64,000 nt of DNA from Trileptium ribeirensis (taxonomy: Eukaryota; Nematoda; Enoplea; Enoplida; Thoracostomopsidae). Location: NCBI GenBank assembly GCA_030248225.1, contig JASANE010010209.1:33844-97843 (forward strand). Direction: 5' to 3'. The notes beneath the pieces were generated by a model, which worked only from the letters and a program-made list of their open reading frames with translations, made no database searches and was not told the origin of the DNA. Numbering within the stretch: position 1 is the stretch's first letter; the number at the start of each line of letters is the position of its first letter. Positions 11,338 to 22,399 of this stretch are shown here, piece after piece. The translations under genes were made by a program, and so were the position numbers.

Positions 11338-11973
11338 CTACTGAAACGTAGAATTTGATTCGTTTATAGCTTCGTTTGCATTTGTGTTCACAGCAGCTCT
11401 TGTTTGTAGCGGTGTTGCGTTCTTCTGAAAAGCGCAGATACCAGGTGACACTTGGGAGTGTGCTGAAAAATTTTCCGCTGTACCTGCTGAATCACCTTCA
11501 CGCGATGATGGCTGATTTTGATCAGTTCCGTTTTGCGTTCCAACATTGTTACAATCGTTAAATGAGTTACGGTGTGTACCATGGCATTTCAATAGTCTTT
11601 GTCCACGGTGTTGATTAACTGTCCTTACACAGCCGTTAAATCTTGGCATCTGTGCTCGATCTGTATCTAAAACATCAAGGTCCTGCAATACAACTGTTGG
11701 AGCTGGTTGTGACGATGTTTGATTAAGTCCGGCAAGCGGCGACGGTGGCGGCGTTTCTACATAAAACGGATGAGCATATCGGCTTGCGAAATGTGATCCC
11801 GAAGGACACGGCATGTGGGTAATGTTTTGAGAATTTTCTGCTTGATTGAACTGTTGGTGAAAGATCCTCTTAGATTGTCGTCTGGTTTGACCTGGTAGAC
11901 CTGTGCCATGTATAACGTGGATATTTATTTTGTTCTCCAGTGAAGCTAAGAATTCATCGTATGTCGGAGGTGG
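11338..11973 (-). CDS. PPxY membrane protein gene, exon 3 (second PPxY and C-terminus)
   Basis: Acceptor AATTTTAG|CCACC. It opens directly with PPPTYDEFLASLENK and runs 211 codons to a stop. The tail is polar and low in hydrophobic residues, with a proline-rich stretch (ETPPPSPLAG). No further domain is recognised. Confidence 0.7.
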   Translation of the reverse strand, partial: PPPTYDEFLASLENKINIHVIHGTGLPGQTRRQSKRIFHQQFNQAENSQNITHMPCPSGSHFASRYAHPFYVETPPPSPLAGLNQTSSQPAPTVVLQDLDVLDTDRAQMPRFNGCVRTVNQHRGQRLLKCHGTHRNSFNDCNNVGTQNGTDQNQPSSREGDSAGTAENFSAHSQVSPGICAFQKNATPLQTRAAVNTNANEAINESNSTFQ

Positions 11974-14900
11974 CTAAAATTGCATGTATATTTTAAATTG
12001 CGTTAGGTATGTAAGATAAATTAACGTACTTTATTCATATTGGTTTTTAGTTATTTCTCTTTGCATTCAGTTATCGATGCTGATCGTATCGTTGCGTCAC
12101 AACGATAATCGTACAACAATGGGCGTAGTAAATGCTAGCTCATACATTAAATACAGATATTAAGGATATTAAACTCGCGTTTCAAGCTACCAAAAGTGTA
12201 CCTGGGGTTGACTTACGATTCACCGAGCTCGCAGCTGCTAGAGCCGAAACTTCCTGGGCTGGATTCTTCCGGTTCATATCATATGGACATGGCGTACTTA
12301 ATGTAGTATACTGTCATTATAACACAAAGTATGTATAACTTAACGATTGACTGTAATTATGGCTGGCTATCTACTACGTAAAATTTAGGTATTATCCTCT
12401 CCGCATGGATAAATTCATGGATAATTAGCCATATACGGAAAAGTTAGCGTATTTTAGACCAACATAAATATCAGCTGTTTTTGCTTCGCAGCAAAGTTCC
12501 CTGGATGAACTGGTAGAAACATAAATTTGCCTGCGTGTATGAACTGCGGGAACGGGAGAGCGGGCTATTTGAAGAAGTTAGTTAAATGCTGTGAAATTTG
12601 ACCTCTAGTAACAATTTTTGTACTGCGGCATCATTTCTTCAAATAGAGAACTCTTTGTTAATTTAAAGGAAAACTCGGGAAAGTCGTTTAAATGGTTTTG
12701 TAGCGCGCGTAATACTGCAATGGTGTACTCAGATAGGAGACGAATGTTGGTATCGTTGTAGTTTTGCACAATAGATACTCCGATTCACTGTACTTAGATA
12801 AGTTTACTTTGAAACGAATAGATTAGAATTTAATACTTTTGTTAGTTTGTAAAGTTTCTTGATTTAGATGCTAGCATTAATTAGAGTGGAATAACTACTC
12901 TGCTTGGCTGTTTATTTTGTATAAACTTGGCATGTTAGAATTAGCAAAATACAATTAGAATACAAATTAGCAAAATCAAGCTATCTTTATAGACATCGGA
13001 AATTCTGGTAAATTAAATACTAGAAAGCTTAATATATAGCATAATACTGCTTTTATTCTATCTATGTTGTAGATTTTGTATTTTTGTTCCAGGAATGTCA
13101 GTGGCAGTCATAAAATTCAGAGCTAGAATAAATTATTGTAGTTTTATTTTTGCTATCTTTTGGTAGGTACTTAACCCTTCCATGCACGACCCAATTTGTG
13201 TTTCATTCAGTGTTTGACAAACTGACGCCGGAGCCCGCGATCAAACCCGGGCTGCATGGGTGAAAGTTCCGAACGCTAACCATTGAATTATCGAGAAGCT
13301 GTTGTTCGATTCCTTAAAATGGCAACGCGTGTGCAAACTTACAGCGTACGGCAAACATCGTTAGCACAACGCTTCACAATGTATGTACGATGGGTCCATT
13401 TGGACCCAGAATGCATGAAAGGGCTAAAGGTTCCCTTAAAATATTCAAAACACACAAATACACATACCATTGACATCATTGGTACATTAGATATATTAGG
13501 CGGTCACGGTTTTACCTGTTTCGAATGCAGACCTATCTTAGTGTGTCTAAATAGAGAATAACAAAATTCTTTTGGAAGGGCTTGTACTCAAAACAAAATT
13601 TTTAGCAGCTACAGGTAACAGCCTTAAGCTTAATATGGATGTTTGCCATTTAAGCTGACGTATAATTTTCGTTATGACGAAACATTGACACCTGTGACGA
13701 TAGCGCACATTGCTCTGCTGGTTTTAGGAAAGGCATTGTTTAAAGTTACAGATAAAGGTAAAAGCGAATCATACTTGATTAACAGCTGAACAGCTGCCTT
13801 CTTTTCATGAAAGATTTGTATATATTTCTTTTCGTAAATGTAAATGTAGCTCTACAAGCTCTCTTCTACCTTGGTCGGACATAGATGATTAGTGGAAAAC
13901 GTAAAAATTTAGCGATCAGATAAAATCAAGTACAATACAGTGTTTGAGTAATGGCAATACCGTAAACAAGTAAGTAATTATTGACAATCGCCCTTTTGCG
14001 TCTTTAAATTAGCTACATCGCTTTAACGAAACCAATCGATGCTATGATTTACCGTTTCACAGTACTGAACGGCATCCACGTGGTGCTGCCACATATTGTT
14101 TAGATCGACAACATCAATATATTGTGGAGGAGGCTCCATGCTAGCTGTAGTATTCCTCTGACGTTGCAGACATGAGGTATTATGCGTTGCTCCAACCGTT
14201 CTTGCACACATAGAAGCTGTTTGAAATTCTTCAAGGCTACTAGTGCTATCGTTCCAGATGTCAGCTAAAAATAATGCGTCAATAGCGGATATTAAAGCTG
14301 GAACCTGGTGGTCACGTACAGCTTTCATAATTTTGCGGGAAAATTTTGCTAGTTTCACGACATTTCAAAAAAAATTGCGTTCGACTTCTTACAGTCGTCA
14401 TAATTGCACACTAAGAACACGATGTAACATGTAATTTACTAATTCCTATCGACCATGGAGGTTACCCATGAGGGTTATCCACTAAGCTGCGCACCGCACC
14501 GACAGTGTTCGGTAAATTATATAAATTTTAGCAAAATACAAAAACTTCCAGGCAAAACTGAGAAAAAATTGTACAGCCGCGGGGGAGCGGTGTACTTTTC
14601 GTTATATACCGCCCTGGCCTACCCCTGAGCCGACAGACTTTGGACACTTAAGTACTAAATGCATTAGGTTAAAACGTGAATGTGTTATTAATTAGTTGCC
14701 TGTTCCAAAATAATTCCAGATTTCAGTAGTAATGACTGGCTTCTCCCTGGAGATTATCCCACCCCATACTTGGTCGCCCCCGCTATTGACTAGTAACCAG
14801 GAACGTGAGTTGAAAGGTGATTCAAGTTTTTAAACCCTTGAATTTATGGTTTGTGCAAAAGCGCCTCAATTTGAACATAAATCACCACAACTGTGAAGAA

Positions 14901-16450
14901 ATTGGTATAAAGCAAAATCATCTGAACCGGGCAGCTGCCCTCATATTTATCGAACCCCAGTTCAAGTTTCCGCCCCCGTTCAAGTACCCCACTTAATCTT
15001 CCAAGGACAAATTTCGACCCAGCGGAAAAACCAAAACAATAATATATTTGTTTGAAATCCAAATAGTAAGGCAAAAATTGTGCATAAATATTATCATTTC
15101 GGTACATAATGAACATAAATGTTGTCATCTCGACAGGGTGACGAAATATAAAGGATTTTGTGATTATAAACTAAATTGTTTACGCTTGTCGTAACGTTTC
15201 GACTGTCGAGTTGGGTCATTTTTGCGTGCTTTTCAGGCTACATGTTTTTGGCTGTAGGATCATAATCGAAAATCGTAGCAATTTAATTTTTAGAGTGTCG
15301 TTTCCTCTATATTTGTATACAAATTTCATGGAGGTGACTTCAGAATTCTTTGCGAGAAACCATTTTGAAAAGTCGGAAATGCTTGTCTTATCGTGTAAGC
15401 ACATTAGGGCTGGTACAAATTAGACGTCAGCTAAGTAGCGTTTGATGCCTATAAATTACATTGGTTATGCAATTTTGTATTCAGTCAGCATATACGCTGG
15501 GGTATGTCAAATATAAATTTTTAATGATCTGATCTACGTTTCTTAGGCGTTCTAACAATAAGCATTAAACTCATTTTAACCATATACTGGGCAAAATTTA
15601 ATGTAGACCCCATTTGGTTTGCTGAAATTAATAATGGCTCAGCAAATTGTTACTATTGGACAATGAGCTATTGAAAGTTTCTCTGCACAATTGCTGAAAT
15701 TTGCCAAATTAGCCATGCATTAACAAAACCTAGCAACACATTATAATCAAGGATTCCTTTTTCACACCTGTAAGCGTACTTTAACACGTAGTAGTTAATT
15801 TGGTTTGATGCAGAGGAAGTGCGTGATTTTTTTACTATTCGCTTCAGCTTCTTGTATCGTGGTTTTTTGTTTAATGTGAAATTTGAGAGAAAATGCATTA
15901 TTCTGTGAGAACTTGAGACCGGTGTAATTTTTCTGAATTTGTCATCAATTTTATTAATGTCATGAGTTTTTTTATACTGAAATTTACTGCTATTAAAACT
16001 TTGTTGATCATCACAAGCCATTTCTTGTCCAGGGTTGTACTGCGCAGCGGTCGAGCTAAGAAAGAAATCAGCGCCCTGGTGATTGTGAAGAAATTGATTC
16101 TGCTGCTGTTGTTGTTGCAATCGTTCCAAAGCGTTCTGTTGAGCTATTCGCAAGTAGCGAATCACTAGTGATCGTAGCAGTGCATATGCCAGTAGCAGCA
16201 ATAGCAGAATGCTTGCCATTATAACGATAATTATTTGAGCTAAGGTCAAACACCAAGGGTCTCGCTCGTGGCTCCCACGAGTGTAGCATTCGATGACAAC
16301 TCCACTATTGGCGCTAGCTATATCGTTGTCTGATCCAGGCCGAACTATAAAATTGATGGTCGTTGCATTTGGTTGTGGAGTCATTGTCGCAAGCGCGGTA
16401 GAAGTTGCTGCAGCACTATTTCCATACACGTCTGGCTGGCTTTTGTACAT
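11338..16450 (-). CDS. Single-pass membrane protein with two PPxY motifs, PMEPA1/LDLRAD4-like layout (3 exons)
   Basis: Predicted exons are 16450-15988, 14264-14053 and 11973-11338. Phases agree at both junctions and give 436 residues. The N-terminal region has no signal peptide, one N-glycosylation site (NAT, about residue 28) and two cysteines before the membrane. Residues 69-94 form one strong membrane helix (AQIIIVIMASILLLLLLAYA), followed by basic residues, so N-out/C-in is likely. The cytoplasmic part has a polyglutamine run (about 112-117), PPPQY at 199-203 and PPPTYDEF at 226-233, then a long polar tail rich in N, Q, T and S. PPxY motifs bind WW domains of NEDD4-type ubiquitin ligases. 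The order helix with QIII, EPPPxY, PPPTYxE is that of PMEPA1/LDLRAD4, but no SMAD-interaction PPNR motif is seen, so the family link is an inference. The frame stays open upstream of the ATG to a possible acceptor near 16496, so a 5' exon may be missing. Confidence 0.7.
13171..13427. mobile_element. TTAA-flanked piggyBac-type MITE, copy 1
   Basis: Left end TTAACCCTTCCATGC; right end GCATGAAAGGG followed by CTAA (a decayed TTAA). The reverse complement of 46116-46225 matches both ends and the internal GTTTGACAAACT and CCATTTGGACC blocks. This copy is about 150 bp longer because it contains an extra tRNA-like segment. TTAA duplication with CCCTT termini is typical of piggyBac-related elements. 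It lies in intron 2 of the PPxY gene. Confidence 0.7.
13231..13300 (-). repeat. tRNA-Glu-like sequence (pseudogene or SINE head)
   Basis: Read on the - strand: an A-box-like AATGGTTAGCGTT, an anticodon-loop-like CTTTCACC (TTC, Glu), and the strong B-box region GCCCGGGTTTGATCGCGGGC. This order and wording match eukaryotic tRNA-Glu. The anticodon stem (CGGAA/CATG) and the acceptor stem do not pair, so it is not a working tRNA. It is probably a tRNA-derived SINE fragment. Confidence 0.6.
14053..14264 (-). CDS. PPxY membrane protein gene, exon 2 (first PPxY)
   Basis: Acceptor TTATTTTTAG|CT and donor ACG|GTAAAT. It starts DIWNDSTSSLEEFQ, contains MEPPPQYIDVVD and ends VQYCET on a complete codon. 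It carries acidic and serine/threonine-rich sequence ahead of the motif. Confidence 0.65.
14510..15600. other. Intron 1 of the PPxY gene, no other feature called
   Basis: Short frames only. A GC-richer patch at 14570-14640 and 14930-15010 could be old repeat sequence, not assigned. Confidence 0.4.
15988..16450 (-). CDS. PPxY membrane protein gene, exon 1 (N-terminus, membrane helix, polyQ)
   Basis: Encodes residues 1-154 plus one base. The donor GCA|GTAAAT is chosen because its phase (one base left over) fits the next exon exactly. The frame continues uninterrupted to 15668, but that part is low-complexity and basic and would be intron in this model; an intron-retaining form cannot be excluded. 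Upstream the frame stays open to TTTTTTCACAG, a good acceptor, so the exon could begin earlier. Confidence 0.7.
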
Positions 16451-16929
16451 TATGTAGACGCGTTTGCGGCTTATAAATTCTATTAGATATATTAGTCTGT
16501 GAAAAAATCATTTTTAATTATTAATAAACGAGACACTGAATTAATCCATTCGAATTTCACTACAAATTTTTATGCGCGGAAACACTACCACTGAATTTTG
16601 TAATATGGCAATAGCTACTGTTTCAGTGATTAAACCGGAGTAATAGCTAATGAAATACTTCGATATTGCCGTGACCGCGAGTTCTAACATACATATTGAG
16701 CTAATATATTTACAGTACTTCGTGAAAACTCTAAAGGAGATTTTTAGAATAACTGTAAGTTATTATTTCAATTGGAAGACATTGTTACCGGTGAGCTGAA
16801 AACCAGGAGCTATTAATTAATTTGGATTTACAAGTCAGTTTCTGGATTTTTACTTATGCATATTGTAACTGAATCTCATATTATAGGAATATTGAAATGA
16901 TTTAGGTTTTGTTGATGACAAGTATATAA

Positions 16930-17670
16930 TAATCAGAATGTAGTGGAGATTGTGTGTTGCAGGGGTAAAAGCTTTTAAGTTTCGTGTGTGTTTGATTGGC
17001 TATAAATAGGGAACAACTTAACCGATTTTCATGGTCTCAGGGTCATTCGAACGGGCACAGTAGATTTATCGTGTACATCCCCGAGCGTTTTTTATTTGCG
17101 GTCTGGTTCCGGGATCAGGGTTCAAAATGTATGCTTTTAGCCCATTTTACTCCATTTTAGTACCCTTCACAAGGTTACTTTTTTCTTAACTTTCGAATTT
17201 TTTCTCTGGTTGGTTTTATATTTCATAGTTAAATGATAAATGTCGATGCGCATTTTTTTGTTTTTCGATTACGGCTCCGGTTCTGAAATTATGGGGTTAG
17301 AGGTACGGGAGTATGGCTCCCCCATGGTTCTTCGACCCAAAGTTCGAAATTTTTTTCTGACGTCCTGCGTGGTTAAAAAGTTTCAATTGGGGGTTTTCGT
17401 GCGTGGGAAACTCATTGCCGGTGGTGGTGTTGCTCTGCGACTCATAGCTCCATGGGTACGGGGGCATGGCACCCAAACGATTCCTCGACCCAAAATTCCT
17501 AATTTTATTGTGACGTTCTGGGAGGCTGATAGCTTGCATTTGGGGTTTTTGGCCATGAGAACCTTATTGCCGGTGTTAGTTTTGCTCTGTCCCCATGGTT
17601 CTATATTTACGGGGGTATGGCGCCCCATGGTTCATCGACCCAAAATTCCCAACTTGTGCGGTATTGTGTG
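16930..17670 (+). repeat. Dispersed repeat D, copy 2, with internal 152-bp tandem units
   Basis: The 5' part (16935-16985) and 3' part (17245 on) match the two flanks of the RTE LINE at 2430-2495 and 4316-4790. From about 17308 the sequence contains 2.3 tandem units of roughly 152 bp starting near 17308, 17460 and 17611. Each reads GGG.TATGGC.CCC, CGACCCAAA.TTC, then CTCATTGCCGGTG. The 143-codon open frame over 17240-17671 is a by-product of this tandem structure. Confidence 0.6.
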
Positions 17671-17879
17671 ATATATCCACATATAGAATATCGACGTATG
17701 CTATCGAGAGCTGATTGGCTGTGCACGCAAAAAACGTAGGTGTACCTATGCTTCGCTGCGTTCTGCAATCTCGATAGAGTTACTATACGCTCTATTCAGC
17801 AGATATACTACACATGAGAGGATTTCAACGCTGATTCAGGTTTCCTACTACATTGTTCTCCAAGGGTTATTAAATTCTA

Positions 17880-18990
17880 GGCTCGTATTTTAACCATTAC
17901 CCGCTAATTTTTGACCTACCTTCGAGTAAATTTATCCTACTCTCACTTGCAATTATACCTACCCACAGGTTATAGTATTCTAAAACGGGATAGGCTACCC
18001 ACAGGTAGGCTATTTTACCTGAGAGTAATTTCGAATTACCGGCGAGTAATTTAAAATTACCTGCAGATAATTTTGTCCTTCCTGCAGGTAGTTTTTACCT
18101 AAGAGCAAATTTTGCCTTATTTGCAGGTAATTTTTTACCTGCGGGAAGGTTTTTTACTCACAGGTAGGAGTAATATTATTTATAGCATTCTAAAATAAGA
18201 GTATGGCTAAATTTTTATCTTCTTTTTGGAATACGAGTAAGCGTTCGACCCCGTGTTCGACGTGGCTTTTCCTGGTTCGTGCCCCGCACAAATTTTAATC
18301 CTCTCGAGATGCCAGATTCGTGACGTCAAGAATTTTGGCACAAATGTTTCGGATGGAAATGCTGTCGTGACAAAGGAAAGAAACCAGAATGGGGATATCA
18401 AAACTCTTGCTAAGCGATATATAGCGATAATTCAAACAAAATATATATGTCAACAGCAGCGCCGCCACGATTTGTGCTTAAAGGGGTGGAAGCAAAATTT
18501 TTTTCAAGTCAACTTGCAAAAATATTTGGGGGAGGGAGGCAGTGTTACTCGGTCAATCACGAGCGGAAAACTGGGACGTTTTTTGAACAAATTCTCGCAT
18601 TTCTGCACATTCCAGCATAAAGTTGGTCCCACAATTTATTAATGCAATAGGCATGCAACTGTAAGGATGATTGTGCCTACTACCTCCCCATCCACCAATA
18701 ATTTCGTGGCAATGCCATTGATGTAGTGGGATACACGACTATTATGATGTGGTTATCTGTGGGCCCAGCATGAAAATATCTGTTAGAATAGTGTTCGGCG
18801 TCCCAAAATTACAATATCTACGGCTAGGTCTTTGGGGGCTAGATAGAGTACCTCACTCCACCGGCAAAATTCCCTGCTGGTAGTCAAAATTACTCGCATG
18901 TAAAAATTATGACCTGGAGGTAGGGCAAAATTACCTGCAGATAAAAACTATTACTCGCAGGTAACAATTACCTCAGGGTAATTTTAGGAA
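17880..18990. mobile_element. Fold-back-like element built of ACCTGCAGGTAA subrepeats
   Basis: Two arms (about 17900-18180 and 18845-18985) consist of degenerate short units such as TTACCTGCAGATAATTTTG and ACCTGCGAGTAATTT. The word TTACCTGCAGGTAA is a palindrome, so each arm can pair with itself and with the other. The arms flank about 650 bp that contain one 129-codon frame (18253-18642) with no recognised domain. This recalls Foldback-type transposons, whose inverted ends are made of tandem subrepeats. The boundaries are approximate. Confidence 0.5.
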
Positions 18991-19189
18991 TACTATTCCT
19001 AAGTGTAGTGACTGAAACGAGCGAGTCAAAGAATTCTTATTAGTCGCTTAGTAATGAAATTTGACAATGTTCGTTATTGGGTTTTAAGGGTGACATACAT
19101 AATTATACCTTGGCTCGGCGGTTTGGTTCGAGCTCATATAAATGCTTGAAATCTGTATTTGTACCGTTTAGCTGGTGCTGAAGCCAAAT

Positions 19190-20463
19190 TCCAACATCTT
19201 CTTCCGAAAAAGCGGGCCAATGGATTCTGTTCGAGTCTCAAAGGGGTCCGAAAAATCATTCTATCTATTGTATCTTGATAGTTGGTGGAGATAAGTCATT
19301 TTGGAAAGAAGCCTGTACAGTGCTATACATACATAATACTTGATTGGGATTTGGGTCAAAGGTGTTTTTAAGCGGGCCCATGAGATCCAAAATACACGAA
19401 AATTGGAATATTTCTGTAACCATTTGATCTATGCGGGTATTATTAGTCTTTGTAGAGCTATTCATCCATACATATATCTGCTGCGCTGCCAGGACCTTTA
19501 AATAAACTGAATTGCGAATGTCTCTTTTCGTTTCACCTCCGCATCCTCAGGATTGTTCTTCTCGGAGTTGGGATGAAGGTAGCTCAAGATCGACTTTCGA
19601 ACTGACAACTCCTCTTTTGAAAGCATTCCGGCATTCTGTTCCAATCCTCAATCAGTGTCTTCAAAAACTAAAGGGTTATATCATTATTACAGTTAACCCT
19701 GTAAATCCTTTAGTACAGTCATAGTCCTCGAAGTCGAGGTCTTTACGATTGAAGGCTTATTCTATCCGTTCCACCAAACATTCGGATAGTTCATCTATTT
19801 CCGCATCTGTAGTTGGCTTCGTCGAACTGGCTTTGTCGACGAGTTTAGTGTCAAACGCGCTGCCTTTCTACAAGAGCTAGTCTAGGATGTTTGTGGCTTG
19901 GCACCCATTTTAGACTGTTTTGGTGTGACTTCATGTTATACTGTTCTTTTACTGACCTTTACACTTAGTTTTTGTCAGCTGTAGTTTTATTCTGCTCATT
20001 GAAGTTTTTTAGTTTCTTGAACACAACGGGTTGTTCTATCAACAAACCTGCAAGAGTCTTGATCATTAGGACAATCCTCTCCTCGCCATGACGAACAGGG
20101 TAGAGCAAGCGTGTCCAGAGCAAATCCAGTTGTAGCCCCTCCCCGATTGATCGGGTACAGCAGGTTGTCCAGCCAAAGTCACAGTTTTGTTTTGTCACTG
20201 ATGCCGATTGGGCATCAGCGGGTTCTGTATTAAAGTCTGTGGTGCAACCTGACCCAGTCTCCCCACCATCCAGGTGTTCGCCTGCATACGCTATTGTTAC
20301 TGTTGTCACTGACGTCTCTGATACTGTCGTAGCCGTCGCTGGTTGCAGATTTGATGTTGCTGTGTCGCAGGTGCAGCAAGACCGTCCTCGGACCCACCTG
20401 CGAAACCCTTGGGCTGGGTCTTTGGAGATTGCGAGGTCCCGCGATAACAAACTCCAATTCTAA
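19190..20463 (-). pseudogene. Decayed coding-like block, unassigned
   Basis: On the - strand a 161-codon frame (20450-19965) is followed, in other frames, by shorter coding-looking pieces (about 19860-19730, and 19500-19270 ending in a 66-codon frame). The sequence is GC-richer than its surroundings, with threonine/serine- and charge-rich wording. I see no protease, RT or integrase motif. It may be a gag- or ORF1-like remnant or an old gene fragment. Several stops separate the pieces. Confidence 0.3.
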
Positions 20464-21120
20464 GCCAAAGTGAAATAGATTAGCTATTATCTAATTAAGC
20501 TTACAAATATAAACATAGTTGTAACTATAATACAAGAGTGAACCAGAGCTCTCTGATAAAACAGTTAATACAAATTAATATACTGGGTGACCCCATCCTC
20601 CATTGTCCTTATATTTGGTGTTTGTCTTCAAAAGTCCTCAAATTTAGGGTCTGTCCTCAAATTTTGATATTTTTGTTGTAAAATGTTCAAAACTTTTATT
20701 AACTTACTTTTAGAATTGTTGTTTTTTGGTACTATTTCAAACTTCAGCAGCTTTTAATCTAGATTTTTATTTCATACCTCCATGATTACTAAATTCCTGT
20801 TTCCAAACTCTGCTATTATGTCCGGCATCATGTTTTATTAAATAATTTAACACTAAATAAAATGACTAATTAATTGGTGAACGGAAATTGATACAACTAT
20901 AATAGTTAGAGGTCGCAATCCGGTTGGATCAATGTCGGGTCAGGTCAGGACATGTCGGGTCGCGTCGACTCTCATACCCTGTCCTTAAAATGTCGAACAC
21001 GGGTTAAAATTCTTGCATCCAGCACTCCAAAAAGGCATCCTAAACATGAAAGACTAAACAATCTCAACTTTCATTGATTAATTAAACCAGTATATTACAA
21101 TCTTTATATATTTACAATTA

Positions 21121-21180
21121 AACGAGTAGTATTTTTATATATATACATACATATTTTCATATATATATAAATACGAAAAT
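21121..21180. repeat. TA/CA microsatellite
   Basis: Runs of TATATA and CATA units, AT-only apart from isolated C. Confidence 0.7.
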
Positions 21181-21559
21181 ATACATAAGGAATATCAGGA
21201 ACCATCCATTTACACCGGAACCGGAACCTGTTTTTCGAAACATATATAGTAAAACAGATGAAGGAAGAAATGAAGCTACAGTGGATTTAAAATGTATTAA
21301 AAATAACTTTACATTAAAATTAATGTATTGCGATTGCATTATTGCTTTTCTGAAACTTTAAAGAGACTTAGGAAGCCAATAATGTTTATTTATCAATGTA
21401 TTATGTCGGTTTTTGGACACCAAGAGCAAAAAATGCCTTCCACTAGACACACTTGCGTATATTGCGTCAAATTGAGTGGGCTTACAACGGATGGAGCGTA
21501 GAATAAACACTTTCGCTCTGTCTCCAGTCGCTTCCCTTTACTAAACATACGTTTGTAGC

Positions 21560-22310
21560 ATGTTCTGTAGGAAACCTGAAATTATTGGTTTATATGGTTC
21601 TAAGAGAAAATAACAGAAGGTAATTTTCTGATCAGTGGTCAGAGACACTGTTTAGGCTATCGTTGGGCAACCAGTGCCCGTCATTTAGATGATAATGACG
21701 ATAACTTTCTAATCAGAATGATATAAATGAGACAAACTGTGATGCTGCTCGCACAGTTTCAATAAATACTGTTCATTGCCAAGAACTCAGTTACTGGATG
21801 CGTTACAGAGAACGTTATCTTGATTTAATGTAAACTAACTTACAAAGCTTACAATCGCACTGGCTGGTGGTTGACGCAATTTATGTTAGCCAAGTTTACG
21901 CTAAGCTTTTATGAAATCCATACTTTGTTACCGAGTTGGACCGGTTTAATGCGAACATAAACCGCAAACTTCTGAATGCGTAAAATAGGTGCTGCAAAAA
22001 TCGACCTGGCTTTGTTTTAACAAACTCCTGCAGGTTAAGATGAAAAATTCCTATAGAAACTATGTGCCCTTTTTACGATTCACACGGTAAATTGCTGAGT
22101 AATCTTTTCTTTTGTTTGGTTGTATTGGAACTTGATCATTGGATATATCATATATATATTACAGGTTTGGACCACAGATAAAGCAAAAATGTGGAAAATT
22201 TCAAACCAAAATTATAAACCGAAATTCCGGTTCCGGTATGGTTTTTGCCCTTTGCCAGAACCGGAACACGATTTTCTCCGGAATGGGAATTCCGGTTACT
22301 CCCATATATA
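21560..22310 (+). repeat. Dispersed repeat A, copy 2 (most complete)
   Basis: Matches 1-690 from GGTCAGAGACACTGTTTA through TGATGCTGCTCGCAC and GACGCAATTTATGTTAGCCA to the CCGGAA-rich end. It extends about 60 bp farther left, where it shares TGTAGGAAAC with the inverted copy at 4796-5190. A TATATA run follows at 22303-22317. Confidence 0.7.
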
Positions 22311-22399
22311 TATATATCTGTCCTCAAAAATGACAAAAATTGTCCTCAAATCCAGCTTCGCAGATTTAGCCATCACCCTCATTATAAATATCTAAAAGT

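Noticed and set aside
15668..15987. Continuation of the PPxY exon 1 frame by 106 codons
   Set aside because: The phase-matched donor at 15987 links to the PPxY exons; the extension is low-complexity. An alternative form is possible but not supported.
17240..17671. 143-codon + frame and its antisense frames
   Set aside because: Explained by the 152-bp tandem units of repeat D; no domain.
18253..18642. 129-codon + frame as a host gene
   Set aside because: It sits between fold-back arms, has no domain and no start context; kept only as part of the element.
22120..22395. Small frames on both strands in the CCGGAA block
   Set aside because: They come from the self-complementary repeat, which gives similar frames on both strands.
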